This document shows, in pieces, positions 54,961-64,000 of a DNA stretch of 64,000 bases; position 1 is the stretch's first letter; every line of letters starts with the position of its first letter. A program made the position numbers and the translations under genes. This DNA comes from Protula sp. h YS-2021 (taxonomy: Eukaryota > Annelida > Polychaeta > Sabellida > Serpulidae): positions 55,308,053-55,372,052 of the forward strand of contig OX457027.1 of NCBI GenBank assembly GCA_949752745.1, given 5' to 3'. The notes under the pieces were generated by a model. It saw nothing but the letters and a program-made list of their open reading frames with translations. It ran no database searches and was not told where the DNA came from.

Positions 54961-55370
54961 AGCGTGCAATTTTCAAAATGCCTCTTCTCCCACAATTTTG
55001 ATTGGATTGCTTTCCAATTTTATGCGGTTGTTTTCTAGGTAGGCATTTCTTCAAAATTTACTTTTTGTGGCGATGCTCGAAATATTTGAAAATTTGGGCG
55101 GGGGGGGGGGGGAGGACTGATTTTATAATGTTTTGGTTGCCAATTTTTTTAAACGCTTCTTGTCCCACAATTTTGATTCCTTTGCAAGTTTGTGCAAATG
55201 TTCCTTTGGGAGGCCTCTTTTGAAAAGTTACTTTTTTTTTTGGCGATTTGCCAAAAATTGGCCAAATTGGGGTATTTTTTAATTCATTGGCTTCAAATTT
55301 TCAAACTGCTGGTTTTCAAACAATTTAGATCGGATTTCTGTCTTATGAAAACCTAAATTAATGATTTATT
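54961..55370 (+). repeat. AT-rich repeat tail, two or three ~150-bp modules
   Basis: Modules begin CCCACAATTTTGATT and contain TTTGGCGAT and TTGCCAAAAATTGGCC. The reverse complement occurs at 1381-1700, and a free copy lies at 58190-58560. Confidence 0.65.
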
Positions 55371-56400
55371 AAGCTTTGCCCCGGCCATGAAGTACCTGGC
55401 CATAAGGTCCCCGGCCTAATCAAAAACGTATAGCATAAATTAACGCTTTATTAAGCTCTACACCAGCCACAATGTCCCTTGCCAAAAGGCCCCCAAATGA
55501 ATTTAGGTCCAAAACGTCCCGTGAGCCAATTAACTCTTCGTTAAGCATTACCCTAGCTATGAGGTGCCCGGCCATAAAGTACCCGACCTTAAAAGAACCC
55601 AAATGGATTTAGGGCCAAAACGTCCCCAAAGCTAAAAAGTGTATGAAAACCGTTTTATTAAGCTTTACACCAGCCAGAAGGCCAGTAGGTCCCGAAATAA
55701 ATTCACGGCCAAAACCTCCCCTAAGGAAAACAAAGTATGATAACCTCTATTAATGCTTTATTAAGCTTTACCCCGGTCTTAAACTACCCGGCCATGATGT
55801 TCCCAGTCATAATGTCCTCAAATAATTTCAGGCCCAAAACGTCCCAAAAGCCAAATTTTATTGTAGTGGAACCCAGTGCAAACCGTTCGCCAAATGAATT
55901 TAGGTCCAAAACGTCCCCGCATCTAGAAAACGTAGGATAACCTAAATTAACGCTTTATCAAGCTTCACCCCAGCCATAAGGTCCCCAAATGAATTTAGGA
56001 CCAAAACGTCCTCAATTAAAAAACGTATAACCTAAATTAACGCTTTATTAAGCCTAACCCCAGTCATAAGTCCCCAAATGAATTTAGGACCAAAAAGTCC
56101 CCAAAGGAAAAAACTATAAATCGTAACTTAACCTGTTATTAAGCTTTACACCGGTCATTTGTCCTCTGCCATGAGGTCCACAAATGAATTTAGGGCCAAA
56201 ACCGCCTCAAAGCCAAAAGAACTTATGATAACCTAAATTAACGATTTATTAAGCTTTGCCCCTGTCATAAGGTCCGCGGCCATCATGTACCTGGCCATAA
56301 CATCCCCGGCAATGAGGTCACTGAATTAACTTAGGGCCTAAACGTCCCCAAAACAAAAACGTATAACATAAATTAACGCTTTATTAAGCTCTACCCCGGT
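55371..56400 (+). repeat. ~90-100-bp tandem array, about eleven units
   Basis: Units contain CTAAATTAACGCTTTATTAA, GCTTTACCCCGGCCATAAGG, CCCCAAATGAATTTAGG and CCAAAACGTCCCCAAAG. Copies vary in length by deletion of internal pieces. It is the inverted counterpart of 861-1380. Confidence 0.88.
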
Positions 56401-57882
56401 TTACCCGAGGAAAACTGGGAGAAAGATCCGGAAGGAATGGCGCATGGCCGAAAAAGGGCTTAGACTCGATACTTATCTTTAGTTCAGAAGTATAAATGCT
56501 TACAATAGATAGGCATCTAAATGCACATTAATCACTATATGCTATAGTGGCGTTTTCGGGTCCTCATCAGATCTTTTGTATACTAGTTGTCGTGTGTTTT
56601 ACGTGTTTAAGTACATAGTTTGTATATAGAGCTGAGTGAGATTTCACGTCGCAAGAATAAATAAAATTAACCTGAACTTGGTGTACCTGGGGTATATCTT
56701 GATGCATTGAGCTATATTCTGCGTGAGATAATGTGGCGTGTTACGCCAGATAAAGGTACACTTGTCGGGAAAGGTGATTTACTTCTTTTCAGTGACATTG
56801 CCCGTGCTACGACACATAAATAAGTAGATATAAATGAACTTAAAGGACCAGTACTAAACAAATATTACTTTAGAAGTGCTACTCCTTTTTGCAAAGATTC
56901 CGATGATCAGCAGATTATCGCTCAGGAAATGCATGTTTAATTACATGCGGACAATTTCCTAAAATAACACAATTGTTCATGAAAAATGTAACTTTAGTTG
57001 GGTCACATAAGTGGAGCGAGTTAGACCTGTTATTTCGAAATCTTTTTAGTAAAGAATGTACCTGATTAAATCAGATTAAATTCTAGTATTAATGAATTTT
57101 GTGTTCTGTGTGAATATCCTTTGACTTTGCAGAATGACGTCATATTTTTGGTCACAGTATTTAGCAGATGTTGACTTATTTTGAGTCAACATGAAGCATT
57201 ATATTGAGCACTAAGAAAATGTTGATCCTTATGTTGATATTGAGGATTACAGATAATTGCAATATGCATGGAGTGTTGCGTTCTAGTCAACATTAAAGAA
57301 TTATTGACTTGGAAATCGACCAATCCGATTGCAGCATTTACCCACGTCCCATAACAATTGAACATATTGCATACTAGAGAAGCGTCAATCTCTAAAATGC
57401 GTAATATCTTTTATAGAAGTTGGGTTTTATAATACTTGTTCTAGCGACATTTATTTCCAGCAACACAAACCCGTTTCAGCATGTTGTCAGTTTAGGTGGA
57501 TGCACAGGCTTTGATCTTTAAACTTGTACATAAGTGTGCTTGCTTTCTCTTGCTTGAGCTATTGCAAAATTCAGCAATAGACCTCCTGGATGGGTTCACC
57601 AGTGCCGCCTATTTATTGGGAAAAAGATAATAAGACGCTTTTGGTTATTTACTTGCGCCGCGAACCTATTTCAATGAAAAATCTACTCAAAGCATTTTGT
57701 CAACAAATATAAGTAATCTATTTTCATATTATTGCACAAATGAATCATACAATAACACCATTAGTTATGTTTCTTTCTACAGACTGGATAATTCTAACAA
57801 TAAAATCTGGTACGATTTCAAGACGTCTAATTGTGCTGTACAAAATACCTTCAACACATGAACGAGCAATATTAAGTGTAAC
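56401..57882. other. Unassigned AT-rich sequence
   Basis: No supported gene, RNA or transposon seen. Confidence 0.35.
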
Positions 57883-58096
57883 TTAAATAGACTTCGGTTC
57901 GCAAGTTTTCAGTGGGAAAGATTCATCGGTTAAGTCAAACAGTCGAGCAGTTTCAAGGGAGTGGTGAAGAACAATAACAATATTTAATTTCTGTGATTTG
58001 AGTCTATTCCGGCGCATAACTTTTTGCTCGGACAGTTCATATACGCTCCATAAAACACAGTACAATAGAATGGCCAGGACGGCTGCATAAGTGATC
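57883..58096 (-). CDS. Possible terminal exon with one membrane segment
   Basis: On the minus strand, an acceptor-like TTGCAG is followed by EYYVLSWITYAAVLAILLYC and VLWSVYEL. This is a convincing transmembrane helix ending in charged EQKVMRRNRLKSQK, then an acidic tail to the TAA at 57883. There is an upstream stop in the same frame and no recognised partner exon. I do not recognise the family, and it could be chance. Confidence 0.22.
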
Positions 58097-58189
58097 CATG
58101 AAAGCACATAATATTCACTGCAACTGTACCAGGAAGCCCCATATGTCACATTAAGCAGTTACGGCAACTAAATGAATGTTAAATTAGTA

Positions 58190-58560
58190 TTTTGATCGGA
58201 TTCTTCTCAAATTTTGCTTTCTAAGTGGTTCTCTCTAAAAACTACTTTTTTGACGCTTACCAAAATTGGCCAATGTTGTGGGTTTGAAATTTTTTGTTGG
58301 CCAATTTTCACAATTTTGACCAGATTCCTTTCCAATTTTGTTACGAATGTCTTCTGGGTGGTTCTTTCTTGAAAAACTACTTTTGTTGGCTATTTTTCAA
58401 AATAGTTCTTCTCCCACAATTTCGATAGATTCCTTTCAAATTTTGTACCCGCACAAATTTGCCTCATTTCGCCCTTTAAAAATGTAGCTGACAACTTTTT
58501 CAAAATAGTCCTTCTCCTGCAAATAATCAGATTGCTTCCAGTTTTTAGCTGGGCCTTGGC
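58190..58560 (+). repeat. Third copy of the AT-rich repeat tail
   Basis: CGGATTCTTCTCAAATTTTG, ACTACTTTTTTGACG, ACCAAAATTGGCC and CACAATTTTGACCAGATTCC recur in two to three modules, in the same orientation as 54961-55370. Confidence 0.55.
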
Positions 58561-59609
58561 TGGTCACAATGACGATGCACCCTTGTTTAATTTGTGAGTT
58601 TGATGATCCAGTCGGGAACTAGAATTTATATTAACAGGCACACTGACTTTAAAATGTTCATAACATTTGATTTGTTAAAGAATAAAACCGAATTTTGAGC
58701 TTATTTTATTCCTTGTCATTTCATTCAAATAGTAAACATGAACAAGCTTTTTTCTCACAAAATCTTTGATTTTGATTAACCTGAAGATAGCATGGAAATT
58801 TCAGACTCTAGAAGGCATATCTTAAAAATTCTGTCACCTCTCAAATAAGGTACAGCGAGGACTTGTGTCTGGTAAGTCCGTTTGAGCGTGATTCCTTGAA
58901 GACTTGAGACTAAAACAATTCCATAAAATCTGCCGACAATGCTCTGTAGCATGCCGGGTGATCATTTTAAATTTAAAGTAATCGCACCCGTTCATTGCTA
59001 TGTCACAGAAGCGGTCGTTATTACGCTCGTATTATAGGTATCCACAGCAGATCGTTGTGCTAATGGAATAATTTGTAAAATGATGATATAAAAAGCCTGT
59101 TTGTCTTTGTGTGATTTTTGTGAAATAATTATGATACATTTTGAGCACATTTTCTACGCATTCAATACAAGTTCTTGTGGTAGATCCTTGTGATAATGGA
59201 GTAATGTGGAATATGATGCATAATTTATTTCTATAACTATTATTAAACAATTATGACACATTATAAACCAAAATTTATTCGTGTTTTGTTGCAAATCCTA
59301 CCCACGCAAATACATTATTTTATAAATTTGGATGTATATTTAAATTTTATTTGTTTATTTGTACAGCTCAAAGACAAATTTGTTCACATGAGATCTCATT
59401 ACATAGTGTCGGCTGCATGTCAGGTTGGGTTTGAATAAAACATGAATTTCCGACATCTATTTTATTGCATCACATTCTGAGTTACGACAAGATAGGATAG
59501 TTAGCGATTTTTGACTTCTCTGATCTTTTATATATTTTTAAAATAGATGTCCACGGTGATTAAAAGTAGCTTTGGGATTAAACTCCAGCTTTTTCTCCTT
59601 ATCTGGCCG
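58561..59609. other. Unassigned AT-rich sequence with a diverged duplication
   Basis: No gene seen. About 90 bp at 59049 recur imperfectly 133 bases later at 59182 (AGATCGTTGTGCTAATGGA against AGATCCTTGTGATAATGGA). Confidence 0.4.
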
Positions 59610-59822
59610 TTTTTTTTTTGTTTTTTTTTTTTGTTTTTTTTTTAAAGTGATGGTCGAAAGCCTCAGTGGGCGTTGATTTTGAATTCCGTGATATCTTACC
59701 CACCGCATTCACTCAGCTAAGGCAATTGAAGGGAACGTCAACCCTTGCTTACCACCCCGAGCTTGAATCGAACTCGGGACCATGGTATTACCAGAGCAAC
59801 GCTCTAACCAACTGAGCCCCTC
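59610..59822 (-). mobile_element. tRNA-derived SINE with poly(A) tail
   Basis: On the minus strand, GGGCTCAGTTGGTTAGAGC (A box) and GAGTTCGATTCAAGC (B box) form a tRNA-like head at about 59749-59822. A body of about 110 bp follows, ending in A-rich sequence (T runs at 59610-59643 on the plus strand). Upstream of the head, two ~58-bp copies of TCGA(A/G)TGTC(A/T)ACATGAG lie in tandem (59823-59940). Confidence 0.7.
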
Positions 59823-59940
59823 CTTCGAGTGTCTACATGAGCACATTTGCGTTGTTCTGTCAGTTCGAGCCCGTCCCTCGAATGTCAACATGAGCTGTTT
59901 TGCTTTGTTCTGTCACGTCACCACAGAACTTCACACTACT

Positions 59941-62185
59941 GTTGATTTTGAACACCCCCCCCCCCCCAAAAAAAAAAAAGAAAAAGACAAAAAAACAAAC
60001 AAAGAAACAAAATATAGCCTTCAACGCTGCTTTATAGAAAAATATTTTTAAAAATCGCTGTTATTTACAGATATGAATAAAGAAAACTGAAAAAGGATAT
60101 AGGATCTATTAGACATATCTTACTAGACTTCCGATATACAGTAAAACCTGCCTCGAGATAAACCTGTATAATGTGGACAACTCCCTAATTCGGACAAAAT
60201 ATTTCAGCCCTTTTAAATCTCGCGTTGATTTTTATGTAAAGTGCACCTGGACAATTCAGACACCTCCCTGTACCATACAGTGGACGCGATTTTTTAGATT
60301 CAACTCCAGGTTTTACTGCTTGAATAACCCATGTAGTTAGGGCAAGGTAATGGGGCGATCTTTGAGTGTTGTTTGTGTGTTTATCAGATGATGTCAATAA
60401 GGAACAAAAAGGACTTCTGTTAGTGAACTGTTTAATCCCTTAACGCTTGTCAAGTCACAATTGGATTATAGGTGAAAATGACAACCTGAGGGTTCGGGGC
60501 TCTTTATAATCCGTGCAAAATTGACAGAACACAGAGGAGTCATTACGGGAGCGAGGAGGGAAGGGGGTAAAACTCTCCTAATTAGCCAGGTTTTACTGTA
60601 AATCTCAGTATCCTAAATTCAGTTAGGTCAGGAAGAAAAATAACATTGTTTACCACTGACCAACTTGTGACCAGAAATTTTATCTCTCTGCCAGTTCACA
60701 CTTTTTTACTTTGATATTGGTCCGGCTGATCGGTGTTGCGCAAAAATTTTGTTGTGTTAAAATGTTCGTCCTTTTACCATTTCATAGCACTGTATGCCTT
60801 TCTAGATTTGTTTTGTCTTTTGTACGCAGGAGCTCTCTGAACTGTACGCCCAAAGGTTCCTAATTTATCAGTTTAAAATGGTCATAATGGTTTATTTTAT
60901 TTTATGTTTATTTGAGTTCTCCAAACCCATTAATGTTGGGTTGTGAAATTTGGCTCAGTCCAATATTACTACACGATTTTATTTTTCTGGCTGTAGAGAC
61001 ATCGCGATTTATGAATAAATATAAAACGGACCGCGTTCATTAGTTTAGTGGTGGCTCATTTCTGGATGGTCTATCTATACTCTCTATAGCATGTATTTAA
61101 CTTAAAGATACATGTATTTCAGTATAAAGCACATTTCATTCTATTCGTTGGCGGAATCTACATAGAGGCGACAACAAAGATGCGCAGCGTCAAATCTCCT
61201 TTGTCTTTGACAAAAGCAGCTCGTTTTTTATTCACTAGATTTTTGTGTTGAATAGCAACTTCAACACGCATAACGTACCAGAAGAAAAATAATAGAAAAC
61301 GGTAATTTTCCTGAAGAAATATTTGATTTTGAGCTCAATTCGGTATTTAACCAATCAGATCATTCTACAACAAAGAAAAAGCGGCACAGTGGATTATTCA
61401 TAATCACATTCTGACTAAAAAGGGATAGATCATATGGAAATAAAATAGGACAAGCGATTTGAAAGAACCATTTTTATTCCACTAAAGTCTTGCTGTGCTA
61501 TCGGTGTGTATGCAAATTGAAAAGAACTGACACATTTCTTTAATGTGATCCTCTAAAGCCACTTGTTGGCTTATGCAGGATCACGGGTCGTGATCCTGTG
61601 TGCCTCAATTTTTGCTCAGGGTTCCTCTAATTTGGCAGTATAATTTCATAGCGGCACAAAAACACGAGTAAATATAAGACCGTCCTGGACACACACGCTA
61701 TAGATCCATGTCCTTTTAGAGCACTCCTATCCACAGATTGTATGTTGGTATACTCATAATGACGTGAACAGTGGATAAACACAAAAGATCTTTGAAAAAC
61801 AGTGCGGAAAAAAGTTAACTCATACGATTTTATCTTGGAGAAGGACATATAATGGATTGCCTGATTGTTCAGTTTGGAATTTGTTCTTCTTCATACGTCA
61901 AAGTATTGTTGGACGGGGGTTTGACTTGATCTGTTGAAATATTAAATTAACTAGGACTGTGTAATAACAAAACGGTCTGTGCTTTGGTCAACCGCGTCTA
62001 CTTTCAATGTAAAGCATTCACTTCAATGGAAAAAATGGATACTGAGTAATTTATTTTTATTTCAGTTAAATTTTTTTATTGTACGAAAAAAATGGAATTT
62101 ATACTTCTCAAATTGTACTCATAAGCTTTTTGACTTCAAATAAGCAGTTAGTGGATCTGCATAACCTGCTTAAAAATCGCATAAA
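59941..62185. other. Unassigned AT-rich sequence
   Basis: It begins with a short poly-C/poly-A stretch (59948-59985). No exon or RNA gene could be supported. Confidence 0.35.
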
Positions 62186-62414
62186 ATGGATAGCAAATGG
62201 ACCAACTTATTTTCAACAACAAGAAAGAAGCGTGGATTAATTTCACACAATGAATGCCAGTATTGTAAAGAAAATCTTGCAGAATGGTGTTTGTTATCAA
62301 TGCAGAACAAGGCAATCAGAAACGGTCGGTCGTTGAAAACAAGGACTAAGGGATTTTCTGACTGGAAATTCAGTCTTGTATTACTTTTATGCATTTCTGT
62401 TGGAGCCACATCAG
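62186..62414 (+). CDS. Possible first coding exon with signal anchor
   Basis: ATG at 62186 (MDSKWTNLFSTTRKKRGLIS) leads through a Cys-containing stretch (ECQYCKENLAEWC) and basic residues to a hydrophobic segment (WKFSLVLLLCISVGATS). It then meets donor GTATGT in phase 1. The shape fits the first exon of a secreted or type II membrane protein. No downstream exon is recognised before the window ends, so it is tentative. Confidence 0.3.

Positions 62415-64000
<1,586 letters not shown>

Noticed and set aside
59749..59822. Second tRNA-like gene on the minus strand
   Set aside because: A and B boxes are present, but it is followed by a body and poly(A) tail and the cloverleaf is poor, so it is a SINE.

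Overview
The window is nuclear DNA of an animal. Genes are split by many GT-AG introns, the sequence is AT-rich, and tRNA-derived SINEs, inverted-repeat elements, satellites and a Ty3-type retrotransposon are present. The gene set and repeat style suggest a marine invertebrate, most likely a mollusc or another lophotrochozoan. The exact taxon cannot be fixed from sequence alone.

Layout. 1-1700: a 146-bp satellite, then a second tandem repeat that recurs inverted near 55-56 kb. 3339-29153, minus strand: one large gene rebuilt from 37 exons with consistent phases (about 1646 codons). It is recognised as MROH1, a HEAT-repeat protein of similar length to the human one. Its largest intron (13660-17964) holds an unrelated gene on the plus strand (15851-17452, 533 aa, not recognised). 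30.9-33.2 kb and 48.2-50.8 kb: two diverged copies of the same cluster of inverted-repeat elements, with smaller MITEs nested inside. 34387-47916: a 13.5-kb Ty3-type LTR retrotransposon with almost identical 861-bp LTRs and a 4-bp target duplication, so recently inserted. Besides gag and pol it carries two small C2H2 zinc-finger ORFs where an env gene might sit, a Cys-rich leader ORF, retrovirus-like splice signals and about 3.2 kb of non-coding 3' sequence.

50823-52749, plus strand: a complete three-exon gene for a DIPK1/FAM69-family divergent protein kinase (423 aa). MROH1 and this gene are divergently transcribed, and most of the 21.7 kb between them is transposon-derived. 54225-54960, minus strand: a broken MULE-type transposase. 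The rest, to 64000, is mostly repeats and unassigned sequence with two weak candidate exons (about 57.9 and 62.2 kb), a tRNA-derived SINE and a long (AT)n array.

The host genes show no evidence of a shared pathway. The most unusual content is the zinc-finger-bearing retrotransposon, the triplicated MROH1 splice acceptor that would act as a poison splice choice, and the family of hairpin-rich inverted-repeat elements.
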